NCBI GenBank assembly: GCA_963920665.1
Contig: OY987264.1
Location: 19,138,906 to 19,202,905, forward strand
DNA length: 64,000 bases
Direction: 5' to 3'
DNA from: Straminergon stramineum
Taxonomy: Eukaryota > Streptophyta > Bryopsida > Hypnales > Calliergonaceae
The notes beneath the pieces were generated by a model. It was not told the DNA's origin. It made no database searches and saw nothing but the letters and a program-made list of their open reading frames with translations. The translations under genes were made by a program, and so were the position numbers. Below, in pieces: positions 36,540-47,724 of the stretch; positions within the stretch are counted from its first letter, which is position 1, and each line of letters starts with the position of its first letter.

Positions 36540-37330
36540 AGGTGATGGAGTTGTGACACACACAAAGAAAAATGAAAAATAAAGTTTTGGGAGTCTCAAA
36601 CCCCGAACCCTCCAAAGGACCTCTTGGTTTGTGACAGAAAAAAGAAAAAAAGAATTTGGAAAAAAAATGAAAGAAAGGGCTTTGAAAGTTCCAAACTCCA
36701 AACCCCTTAAGGAGCTTTCCGGTACTGAGAGGGATTTCTAGGATTGATAGAATTGCAAAGAAAAAAATATTTAAAATTGGAATTCTTCTTTGAAAGTCCC
36801 AAAGCCTAGAACTTCCAATGAGCTTCTTGAGGTGAGGAAATTGCATCAAAAAGAAGAAAAAAAATTGATGAAATTTTTTTTTAAGTTTTAAAAAAAGTTT
36901 TAAAAGTCACAAACTCCAAAACCTATAAGGATTCTTTTGGTAACAAGAGGGTTATTTAAGAGTAATAGAGTCACAAAATAAATTTTTAAAAATAGTTTTT
37001 TTAGAGTTTTGAAGTCCAAAAACACCAAGGGGTCTCTCAGTACCAAGGCATGTTTATAGGGTCATTGAGTTGTAACAAAAAACATGAAAAATATAAATAT
37101 GAAAATTTTAAAAAAAGTTTTGAGGGTCCCAAATCCCAGATTTTTTGAGGGGCCTTTAGGGATTAAGGAAGTTGTGGAAAAAAATTGAAAAAAAAATTGA
37201 ACTTTTTTTTAGTCCGAAACTTTAAATCTCCCAAGGGGACTTTCAACTCTAAAAAGGGTCTTTGATTCTTTGGAGGTGATGGATTTGCAATTGAGAAGGA
37301 AAATAAATAAAAATGGATAGGGTATGAGGA
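36540..37330. repeat. Degenerate tandem array, unit ~100-120 bp
   Basis: Successive units share the order AAAGTCCCAAACTCC..., an AAGG(A/G)-x-CTTT segment, GGTACC-AGAGGG, a GGATTGATGGAGTTG-like stretch and an A-rich tract. About seven units are discernible, strongly diverged with indels. No coding function is evident. Confidence 0.55.
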
Positions 37331-38198
37331 CAAGGTGTTTAGAGGACATTTGGAGTGTTCCAACCTTCTTTCACAACAATTGGCATTTTTCTTAGGTTCA
37401 TTAGTTGTAAAGATCCTAAATTTCTAAGCCACAATCATAGGTTCAAAATCCAAACACACTAAATACCTCACAAATTTAAGGCTCACAAGCTCCCAAGTTC
37501 ATGCTTCAAGACTCACAAAATAGTGCTCTTGATCCTGCCCCATAGTTGCAAAGTAGACCCTTTCAACTCTTATATTTATTCCCACTAATCTACTTGCTAA
37601 GCTTTGTTTAAAGCCATTCTAATAAATATTGAAAAAGTTAGAAGTTTTTGAAAATTTGAATGTCAAATTGGGCAAGCTAAAAATATATTCTTAAAATTGA
37701 TTGATTGATTTTATGGGAATTTTTTTGGTTAATTTTTCTTCATATACTCTCAACTCCTTTTCAACATATTGACTAAAATGCACATTATGGAACATACATG
37801 TTTTATTTGAAAAATGTTGAAATACCAAACTTTACCTTTTCAAAGGTCTAGAAAAGCCTACATATTGAACTTTAAGCACATTGAACTTGCAATTGGTGGG
37901 GCTAAAATTTTGGGAGGATGTAGTTGAACAAGTCATCCAAAAGATCTTATACTTGGATTCATTGAAAAATAAATGTACATAAAGATTATTACAAGGTTGT
38001 TACATCGGGCAGGTTAGGGTCATCGAACATCTAAGATAGGCAAACGAACTGGATGGGATGGATAGATAGTTCAGACCACTTCGAATTTTTAGGGCTTGAG
38101 CATTTGCCAAGTAAAAGAAATTACTTTGATTGTGGTGTTCCATGTTAGAATTGGGCGCAAACGTAGAGGTGGGGACATAGTGATAGACGGGACACAAT

Positions 38199-39112
38199 TT
38201 TTTTTCTCATTTTGCAATTGCAATTTTTAGAATTTGGGAGTGTGTAATATGCTAGTAGACTAAAGGTTTAGAAAATACCTTTCCAATAGTATATTACACA
38301 ACTCAAAATTCACAAAATTGCAGTCACAAATTGAAAAAGAAATTTTTGGCCAAGATGGAACACGTAGGAATAAGCATAAACATAGGGGTGGGGACGTAGG
38401 GATGTGCAAGTGCATGGGCGTAGAACTAAGACTTTCAAGTTTCCCTGGTAGACATTTTGCAATATATGTTGGAATTTGAGGTGGATGTGATGTTGTTGTA
38501 TGGATGTGGACATAAAGATGGGTGCAAACACATAGATGCAGATGCAAGGGTAGGTGAAGACACAGGGGCGGGGATGTTAGGATGGGTGTGGATGCAAATT
38601 TCTTTCTTGTTTTGAGACTATAAATTCGGGAATTTTAGGGCATGTGATATATAGTTGGAAAGGTCTTGGAAATACCTTTCGAATGATATGTTTCATGCCC
38701 TTAAATTCTCAAAAGTGAAATCACAAATTGAAAAAGAAATTTGTTGCCTCAATGGAACAAGCTAGGGCAGGGATGTTGGAATGGGTGCTAATGCATAGGT
38801 ATCAAGTTCTCATAGAACAAATTTTGCAATAGGTTGGAATTTGAGCCTAATAGGATATTTCAGTATAGGCATAGATCCTAGCATAGATCCAAAGACAGGC
38901 ACAGGCATAGGGGTGGGGGATGTTGGGATGGGCACTAACGCAAATTTATTTTTTATATTGCAACTTGCAATACTAAGAATTATGGGGTGTGCAATATACC
39001 GTTGGAAAGGTCTTAAGAATATCTTTCCTAATGGTACATTATATGCCTTGAAATTCTCAAAATTGTAGTTGTCAATTGGAAAAAAAATTGTTGCCAGTAT
39101 GGGACACACAAG
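38199..39112. repeat. Three diverged tandem units of about 350 bp
   Basis: Units begin near 38199, 38590 and 38940, each with a CTTGCAATT..AGAATTT-like start, then GTTGGAAAGGTCTT...ATACCTTTC and TCACAAATTGAAAAAGAAATTT. Between them lie G-rich minisatellite tracts (GGGGATGTTGGGATGGG-like). The array ends a few bases before the CACTA foldback. Confidence 0.55.
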
Positions 39113-39115
39113 GAT

Positions 39116-39318
39116 CACTACAAGAAAAAGGGGTGTTTTAAGTATAGTCCTAGTAGTATGGTCTTTTAAGTAATGACCTTTAAGTAAGGTTTTAAGTGAA
39201 AATTTACTAAAAAGATAGTCTTTTTAGTAAATTTTCACTTAAAACCTTACTTAAAGGTCATTACTTAAAAGACCATACTACTAGGACTATACTTAAAACA
39301 CCCCTTTCTCTTGTAGTG
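39116..39318. mobile_element. CACTA-type foldback MITE, near-perfect palindrome (203 bp)
   Basis: Ends are CACTACAAGAAA and its inverse TTTCTCTTGTAGTG, the standard plant CACTA/EnSpm terminus, with the 3-bp target duplication GAT at 39113-39115 and 39319-39321. The two arms, about 98 bp each, are almost identical inverted copies (one mismatch seen, near the ends) around a loop of a few bases. Such near-identity implies a young insertion or recent gene conversion, and a transcript would form a long hairpin. Confidence 0.9.
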
Positions 39319-39823
39319 GATAGACATTCTCTCAGGGCATAGACGCTACGAGATGAATATAGCCCATGGGAGAACTTGGTTTTCTAGGGGGCTTCATGCA
39401 TCTAATGTGCCATAGAATTCTTCTTCCAAGCCAAGTAATGATAAATTTTATTGGTAAAAATTGAAATTATCACATTTTTTAGGTCATCATTGAAAACAAT
39501 AGCTATTTCTAAAATTTGATGTAGTACATATTGTAAAAGAGTTTGGGAAGGATTTTTCATTGTTATAGCCTATAATACAACATGATAAGGGTCTTTGTTA
39601 CAAAACGACTTTGTGTATTAGATTTGAATATTGTGAATTCAACATTGTTTAAAAATTTAAATTTAGGTTATTTTAGTAGATAGATTCAAGGACTTGAAAT
39701 TTCAGTTGATGAATTCAATATTGGAACTGCAAAAAGATTTGCATCAACTATATTTTTTAATTTTCTTAAAAATGATTTTGGATTATTTTAGTGGATATAT
39801 GAAAGAGTTGTTTTTTAAATTAC

Positions 39824-39901
39824 CATTAGAAGAAATTTGCATTTGCCTCAACAAAATCTACATGACATGTTTGTCGAGGCAAACAAAGATTTCTTCTAGT
39901 G
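39824..39901. mobile_element. Short CACTA-type MITE (78 bp)
   Basis: The left end is CATTAGAAGAAAT, the right end ATTTCTTCTAGTG. The target duplication is TAC at 39821-39823 and 39902-39904. An inner inverted pair TTGCCTC/GAGGCAA supports a stem. The terminal sequence matches the 48036-48117 element. Confidence 0.7.
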
Positions 39902-40289
39902 TACCAATTTGAAAATTGGAATTTTATTGTGATTTACATCAATTATGTTTAGTTTAGTTTTAAATAATTGGGTCACTTTAATAGGTATATAGAAGGGTTT
40001 GACATTTTTATTGGTGAATTGAGCATTTGGGTTTGTAAGGACTTATATCAATTACATTTTTTTATTTGATTTTTTATTTACTTCAGATTCTTTATGTGTG
40101 ATGGTACATTTTGATTCTTCTTCTATTTAAAAAAATTATTTTGGATTATTTTAGCAGTTATGTAGAAGAGTTTTATTGGCAAATTGAACATTGGAGTTGC
40201 ACAAATTCTCATGAACCAAATTAAGGTGTTTTTCTTTCTTCTTTGAGTTGCTTTTGTGGAATGCTATAACCACATATTATTTCTTTATT

Positions 40290-41600
40290 TTGTAGGTACA
40301 TCAAAGAGTTTGTCAATTCACCTATGTATATGGAAAACCCTTACATCTAGGCACAAGGTAATCTAAAGATAATTTTAAAAACATTTCAATATGGTTGTTG
40401 TAAATCCAATGGACCCCCAATGTTCCATTAGTCCATGTTAATAGCAAGCCCTTGTGCATAGGCACAAAAGTAATCTAAATTTTTACAAGAAAACTAAATG
40501 CGGATGATGTGAATTCTATGAATATTCAATATCCAAATCACCAATGTAAAAGGCAAACCCTTATACATAAATACAAAAATAACTTGAAGAATTTTAAGAA
40601 GAAGTAGAATGTAGTTGTCTAAACTACCCGTAGGAAAAAAGTAAAAACTAAATAATGTTGGATGTATAAACCCGAATATTCCATTCAAGCATGGAATACC
40701 TTATATACCAATACAAAAGGAATCTAAAAGAATTATATAAAAAAAATAAACAAAATGTGGTTGTATCAATCCACAAAAGCAATTCAACGGAAATTTTAAT
40801 TTAAAGAAAGAATGTGGTTAGAGTAAATCCTAAGCACCCCAATATTCCATTCAATCATATAAATGACAAACTCTTTGATGTACCCACGAAAGTAACCTAA
40901 AGGAATTTTAAAATAAATAAAAATAAAATGTGATTATACCAACCCCCCAAAACAACCCAAAAACAATATAATGTGGTTCATGTGAATTCATGCAACTCCA
41001 ATGTTCAATTCACTAATTAAAATGGCAAACCCTTCTACAAACACACTAATAGAACCCAAGGGAAATAAAGACAAAATACAAGGATTGTGGTTGATGTGAA
41101 TCCTTGCAAATCCAAATATTCAATTTACCAATTAAAATGGAAAACTCTTCTAAATACCTACTAAAAGTACCCAAAGGAATTTTAGAAAGAAGAACAAGAA
41201 TGTGGTTGTACCAACCCACATAGGTAACCCAAAGGAAATAATAACAAAATGCATTCAAAATAATGTGGTTGATGTGAGTCCTTGTAATCTCCAATGTTCA
41301 ATTCACTAATAACAATGTCAAATCCTTCTACGTACCCACTAAAGTAATCCAAAGATTTTTTTTAAAATAAACTAAATATGGTAAGTTGATGGAAATCCCA
41401 ATAATACCCAATGTTCAATTCAACAATTTAAAGGACAACTCTTCTACATCCCTACCAAAGTAACTCAAAGGGTTTTTAAAATAAAATAAAATGTGGTTGA
41501 TGTAAATCTGATCCAACTCCAATGTTGAATTCAACAATGACCATGGCAAATCCTTGTACCTATCTACAAAAGTAACCCAAAGTTATATTTCTAAAGAATG
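40290..41600. repeat. Degenerate tandem array, unit ~110-140 bp
   Basis: About ten diverged units carry the order ATGTGGTTGATGTGAATCC, CCAATGTTCAATTCACCAAT, AAATGGCAAACCCTT and AAAAGTAACCCAAAGGAATTTTA. Units vary in length through indels. No coding frame persists across them. Confidence 0.65.
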
Positions 41601-42656
41601 TAAGAATGTTGCATTGACAACAATCAACCCTAAAACTTAAGTCATTTTCTAAGGAAGACCCCCATCATGTTGTATTAATGTATCATAGGCTATGAAAATG
41701 CACATTTTATCTTAAAATTTGTTTTAAATGAGGATCTAAAAAGGTGTGAAAATTTCAAATGTGATCAAAATAATTGAACAATTTTTGACCTCTAAAGAAG
41801 AATCCTATTGCAAATTTAATGAGCAAGGCCAAAGGGAAACCAAAATCTCCTATAGATCATGATTTTTTATTGTCCGCACCTATGTGTCTCCATGCATCAA
41901 TGCATTTGCACCCTATTCACCCCAAATCCCAACCTTCAAAAAAAGATATGGCGTCTAGACCCCACCCTTAGGTCTTTGCCCTTACTGTCCCCATTCAAAC
42001 CTTAAATCCCTACCCCAATCTTAGGCTATGAAATGCTTTTAGTGGCTTTGAAAATTCATAGTAATTATTTGTTTTATACAAAACTTCTAATTTTTTTTTC
42101 AATTCATGATTTTCAATTGCTAATTCTATAGTTATTGGTAGTTCCTTGGAAAAAAGGTCCTTAATTAGGTGCAAATTACTTATTTTGACGGTTTTGGATG
42201 TTTTCACCTCAATGGGACTATCAATTTTAAGGTGAGCCAACTCATTTTAGTTTATTGCCTAATTCCGTCATCCTACTTGTGTCCACAACTCCATCCAAAC
42301 ACTCATCCAAATCTGTTCATTTTCTGACAAAATCATTGAATTAATGTTAAAAAGGGGTAACATGACAATCCTTCAATGGTGAACATGTAAGTACCATTGG
42401 ATACATGCGAGAGCGGTTATGGGTTGTTTACAAGATGTTCACAACTCCACTCTATGAGCAATTTTTGTAATTAAGGTAGACCACTTTAGAAATTAGTAGA
42501 AATTACAACTTTAATCAAAAAATTATAATTCCACTTGGATTTGATCTGTGGACCAAGTGCACATCTTTGGAAAAAAATCTCTTTTGTGCCCAGCCTCTTG
42601 GAGTCAACCCCAAGATATTTAGATTGCTAATCAGGGTGGTAATAGGCTTGTCTCCC
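41601..42656. other. AT-rich spacer
   Basis: A minus-strand frame at 42240-42010 encodes lysine/leucine-rich sequence but lacks an ATG and has no recognisable homologue. Nothing else was seen. Confidence 0.35.
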
Positions 42657-43234
42657 TTAACCCCTAAATGCATCGATGTCCATTTTCTAGACAATTAATA
42701 GATTGAAACTTGAGTTTCATCCTCCTAACTATTTGGATGAAAGTTATTTTTATTTGTGAAGATACATTATCAAGTTTTTTTCCTATCTAAGGGTTGGATT
42801 TGGTGTTACTAGAGTTCATATTTTTTCTAGAATTACAAATGTGCAAATATGTCAAGTGGTCAAACTCCATTGACTTTAGTTCAAAATTGGATTAGCCAAA
42901 ATGAGGTCATAGATAGGAAGAACACAAAAATTTCAAAAAATCACCATGTGAAGAGAACCTCATTTCAAATCCATTCCAACAAATTTTACTCAAAAAATGA
43001 TAATATTTTACTTGCAATCAAATTATGAAGGAAGTTTCGAATTTCTCTTTCAAAATTTAAAAAAAAAGATTGGTGATAGCATTGGTGAATCTAACCGTAC
43101 AAATGGAATCTACAAGTTAAAATCTACAACTTTTATTTGCATTTCAATACCAAAATATGCTTCTAAATAGCACTTTATAATGATTTTTCTCAAATTGTCA
43201 ATTCTGGAGATGACTCTGGATGTTTAGGGGTTAA
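42657..43234 (+). mobile_element. TTAA-flanked MITE, family C copy 2 (578 bp)
   Basis: This is the same family and orientation as 24630-25192, bounded by TTAACCCCTAAATGC at the left and GGATGTTTAGGGGTTAA at the right. Its right-hand TTAA (43231-43234) is also the left TTAA of the next element. No coding capacity. Confidence 0.8.
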
Positions 43235-43460
43235 TCCCTAAACACCAAGCCAGACGTTTTTCATTCGATGAATGACAAGGAATTCTCGTCTATAGGATAG
43301 AAGTGAAACTATTCATCCTCAGAATTAGGGGTGAAAAGGGAAGATCTTCAATAGTAGTTTGACTCCCAATGAGTATTTTTTATTTTTTTAAAGTAGATGA
43401 TGTCACACGGTTCCAAAATGCTTGATTTCCACGGTCACCAACCCGGTGTTCAAGGGTTAA
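43231..43460 (+). mobile_element. TTAA-flanked MITE, family A copy 2 (230 bp)
   Basis: Inverse in orientation to the 3384-3613 copy, with the same length. It abuts family C copy 2 with a single shared TTAA, so one element inserted into the flanking TTAA of the other. The right end is TTCAAGGGTTAA at 43449-43460. Confidence 0.8.
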
Positions 43461-45608
43461 CTTAGGTGATACTACCTTTGTGGCTTCGGCCCTGAAGTTG
43501 AAGCCGTTATTTATTTTATTTTATTTTAAAACAAATGGACCAATTCCATTGAAAGGGGAACTTGAAGACGTTTTGTTTTTGTTTTTTGTTTTTTGAAACA
43601 CATGGACAAATTCCATTGATATAGGAAAAAGTACTGCGGACCAAGGGAACCAGTCCCCGGCAAAAAATTTGAAGACGGTTTTCAGTCCTTGTAATAAGGC
43701 ATGAGTGTTTAGTTCCCCCCAGATTTTATTTTATTTTATTTTATCTTTTTGAAAGTTTATAGTTTCATTGGCGGATGTGCCAACCAGGAACATCTGATTA
43801 TTGGAGCTCTCACTGGAAATCTGGAAATCTGGAAATCCGGGAGGACACACGACTACTGACCTCCCAAAGCCCCAAAAAAACTACAAAGAGACAATCAAAA
43901 TTCCTGTGGCCAGCCTTCAACTTGGGGACATGCATAATAAAAACAAAAATAAAGGTGGTGGTGGTGGTGGTGTTTAAGTTAAAATTGAAAACACGGGGAT
44001 AATAAAATTGAAAAAACAAGGGGATTATAAAATTGAAAAACGAGGGGATTACAAAACTAAAAACAAGGGGATTATAAAAATAAAAATAAAGAACATCGCA
44101 CATGGCACTCGATCACATGAACCAACGACACCACTCCGTTACTCCTTCCAATCCCTGCTTGCCACGTAGGAAACAGACAAATTAGAACCAACGGGGCGGT
44201 GGAAAGGGGAAACGGCGGAAAGGGAGAGGGTGCGGGAATAGCGGGGGCATGGGCGACCAATGGAAATCCAGGGCCAACCAACCCGGCCAAACCAACCCGG
44301 GCAACCCGGGCAGGAAAACAAGCCGGGGTGAACTGACCCCCTTGCTCATCCCGACCCTCCAAGTAAAAAATGGCCCCTATTTTGTGTTTCATTAATTTAT
44401 TCTCTATATCTCTCTCCTAGCTAACTTGGGGGCCTCTGATTGCAAGTATGAATTCAAAACTTGAAAATTTTATCATGAGTGGCAAATAAATAAAAAAATT
44501 CAGTTTTTTCCCTTAGAGACGGGGCAAGGGGGTTGGATCACCCCAACCGGAAAAATAGTGATCTTTTGGGGAGGGATTTTTTTATTGCTCAAAACTTGAA
44601 TGCCAAATAAGTGGTAGAGTAAATATTTGGCAATATATTCTCCATTTTGAAATGAATGAACCCCCTAAATTAATTGCTACTTAATCTTTGCAAATTGATT
44701 GCTCAATTAGGAGTAAAATATGTGCATTTGGATGAATAATTAAAATAGATTGTCATCTATATTTGATTTATTCCATCTATATCTATGGATAAAAAACAAA
44801 AAAACCATTGACTCTAGTGAAAATCAATCTTTGTATGACCTCTCTAAGATGAATTCAAGATTTCAAATCATGAAAAGAAACCTTAGACAAATGAAAATGA
44901 AACAAATTTAGAGAATTGGAATTTTTTTAGAGTCGTTTATCACTTAGGAGTACTACAAATCAATTGAGGGATATATATATATTTGATGATTTGATATTGT
45001 TCCTTTTGCAATGGATGAAATTGTTGAATTGATACAAAATATTCAAAGAGTATTACTCCATTTGGATGAATGTGTGTATAATTGGATGAGAACATGAGCT
45101 ATCATCCCCTACATTTTTTGTATTTCAGAATAGGGGTTGTCACACCTTCTCCAAGAATGAAACTTCTATAAAGAATGAGAAGGTATGAAGTGACAAGAAG
45201 ATCCAATCCTGGAAAGCCCTTCCCCATGAAGGTCGTGTAACCCCCCTTCATTGTTGTGTGGAGAAATGATAATGGAGAGAAGAATTCACGTACAATTTAG
45301 AATTATTGTAGAGTATTTTGGTGTGCATTTACACGATTCCAACATACATCAAGGGGTGAAAGCGGTGCTGCAAAGGTGAAACATGCGCATGTGAAAACTT
45401 CACCTCTATTCTTCAGCTTTGGAGAAGAAGAATTTCTATTCTCAATCATTACAGAATTGACCTTGTACAAGCCTCTCCAAGCCTCCACAAGCCAATGAGA
45501 GAATGCCACATCCCCATTCTTTTGAAGATTGAGAGTGGAGTGAAGAAGGTGTGATAACCCCTAAATGAATTAAATTTTTGTTCCTGAGTGGGTTCATCCA
45601 AACATTAA
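43461..45608. repeat. Spacer with TTTTA repeats, a 27-bp tandem repeat and a GC patch
   Basis: TTTTA-type microsatellites occur at about 43509-43527 and 43725-43743. A GGT repeat lies at 43957-43971. About four copies of a 27-bp unit containing AAGGGGATTATAAAATTGAAA lie at 43987-44085. A GC-rich patch at 44190-44340 contains repeated AACCCGG words. Beyond 44400 the DNA is AT-rich and I see no gene. Confidence 0.4.
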
Positions 45609-46560
45609 ACTAGGTTGTTTGTTTGTTTATTTTTTCTAATGTTTATTCATGCACTAAGATCTCTAGAACTATGCATCATCTGGATGTATTTTTTGGTTTT
45701 GTAAGAAAAAACTCAATTAGAAAGGGTGTATGGACATTGTTTCATGACGTTTGGATATACAATGTGAAAGTTATGAATTTTTAAGGTTAATTTTTAATTT
45801 ATAAAATTACAAAATTACTTATATATATTTGAAAATAATTAATTTCCGTGAGCTCATAAGGCACAATTTTCTCATTTAAGGTGACAAAAGAATGAGTTGT
45901 AGTCAAGTCACAACTCAAGTCATGCCTAAACCTTAAGTTAGGTTGTTTGTTATGTTAGGATTTCTCAAACTGTGCATCCCCCAATCATATTCTTTGTACC
46001 ATCAAAAAGCCCTTGGCAAGGGGGATGGTGTACGGGCTTTGTTTTGTGGCATTTTTACATAGAATGTGAAAGTTATTGAATTTCAAAGTTTTTATGAATT
46101 AGAAAATTAGAAAAATATTTTTACTTTGGCAATTGTTGTGGCAATGGCACAAGGCACACTAGTGGAATTGAAGACCGCTTTCAATTCCTCCCTCCCTCCC
46201 TAAATGAAATTTAAAAACTAAAATTGAAAGGGAAAATCCTCGTAGAAAGGCGGGACAAATAGACATGGGCACGGTGGGGCGGGGCGGGGCTAGGAGGATG
46301 AGAATCCATCCATTAAGTTAGGCTATTTGTTTTGTTTGTTATGTTGAGATCCTCGAGACCATGTGTCTCCTAGTTGCATGCTTGGTACCATCAAAAAGCC
46401 CTTGACGAGGAGGGATGCATGGACTTTGTTTTGTGTTGTTTCAACCTATAGTGTGAAAATTATTGAATTTCAAAGTTCTTTTGGAATCAAAAAATTTAAA
46501 AATTACTTTTACTTTTCTTTTGGTTGTGGCAACGGCACAGGGCACACTGCTATAACGGAG
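45609..46560 (+). repeat. Three diverged tandem units of ~340-370 bp
   Basis: Units start at about 45609, 45950 and 46316, each opening with a (G)TTAGG(T/C)TRTTTGTT tract. They share a CATCAAAAAGCCCTTG(A/G)C segment (clear in units 2 and 3), a GGACATTGTTTTGTG-like segment and a GTGAAAGTTATTGAATTTCAAAGTT tract. The frame at 46363-46563 falls inside the third unit and is not conserved in the others. Confidence 0.55.
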
Positions 46561-46588
46561 TAGTCATCAAGTGCCTCCGTCCTGCCCC

Positions 46589-46818
46589 TTAACCCTTAAA
46601 AGCCGAGGCAGACGTTTTTCGTCTGATGAATGACAAGAAATTCTCTTGTATAGGATAGAAGTGCAACTATTCATCTTCGGAATTAGGGGTGAAAAGAGAA
46701 GATCTTCAAGAGTAGTTTGACTCCCAATGATTATTTTTGATTTTTTTAAAGTAGATGATGTCATACGGTTCCAAAATGCCTGATTTCCACGGTCACCAGC
46801 CCGGCGTTCAACGGTTAA
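46589..46818 (+). mobile_element. TTAA-flanked MITE, family A copy 3 (230 bp)
   Basis: The left terminus is TTAACCCTTAAAAGCCGAGG, the right terminus CCGGCGTTCAACGGTTAA. The body is very close to copy 2 and has the same length, so the family is a homogeneous internal-deletion derivative. Confidence 0.8.
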
Positions 46819-46894
46819 CTAACTTAACTTCACTTACTAGTAAGAAATTCCCCACTCCGGAAATTTAAAAATAAAAATTTAATTTTTTAAAAAT

Positions 46895-47640
46895 AAAACA
46901 ATCGCGCCTCTCCGCCAGTGCATGGCCTGTCAGACGACGAGCGAGCCATCCATCGCCATCTGATTCCGTCCAGCAAATGGGCTGATGCGGCAAGGAAAAG
47001 ATTTGGGCCGCCAATCCCCGCCAAGACTTGGATAGGATACCGTGATGGTGCAGGGTCTTATTCCGCTCGACCATTGGCCCTCACCCCGCACCTCAGGTCC
47101 GCACCAATGGGAAACCCAAGACCCCGCGCCCTTCACATGCCTGCCTGCTGCCTGCTGCCTGCTGGCTGCCGGGCCCGCCACAAGCAGAAGGCGCCCTCAG
47201 GGCCAAATCCCATCGCACGGCGCAGGGACGCCCGGGAGGGAGGGAGAGGGCGTGGCCGTCGATGGGGGGGCGGGGGTGGAAACGGGGCACCGCAGAGCGG
47301 GCGGGCGGGCGGGCTCTCACTGGCTGCCTGCCGCCTGCGACTCTGCGAGGGGAACTAACTTAAACTTAAACTTAATGCGGGCTATATAATGCATGAGTGA
47401 GTGGCGCCGGGGGTCCGACCGACCGACGGACGGACGGAGTTCATCCTATTCATCCGCGTTTTCATCCGCGTTTTCATCCTCCAATGGGGGGCCTGGCATT
47501 GCCTGTGTGGCTGCCAGTCCGTCAGGCCCACGTGACCCACTCTCCGCCCCCGGCCCGTCCGCCCCCGGCGCTGGCGTTGGGAACTGGAGTGGAGTGGCCC
47601 ATCGAGCACTGACAGAATCCACGCAATTGGATGAAATCAG
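46895..47640. other. GC-rich island without a convincing gene
   Basis: CpG-rich sequence with a TATATAA stretch at about 47383-47389, repeated CCGACCGACGGACGGA near 47416-47437, two copies of TCATCCGCGTTT near 47452-47475 and a CACGTG core near 47529. All frames on both strands are long only because stops are rare. It has the look of a promoter plus leader, but no coding sequence follows in AT-rich 47.7-48 kb. Confidence 0.35.
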
Positions 47641-47724
47641 CTGAGGATATTCATTGGAGTTCTGTTCGTCTCGCACCATTGAGTGCCGTACGAAAAACAC
47701 ACTCATTAGGGCATACGATCCATT

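Noticed and set aside
42010..42240. 76-codon Lys/Leu-rich minus-strand frame
   Set aside because: It begins with TTG and has no ATG, splice context or recognisable relative.
45553..45566. GATAACCCCTAAATG as an end of a TTAA element
   Set aside because: The flank is GATAA instead of TTAA and no inverted partner was found.
46918..47389. Open frames of 115-146 codons in the GC island
   Set aside because: Frames on both strands overlap; low stop density from base composition explains them; no motif or splice signal was seen.
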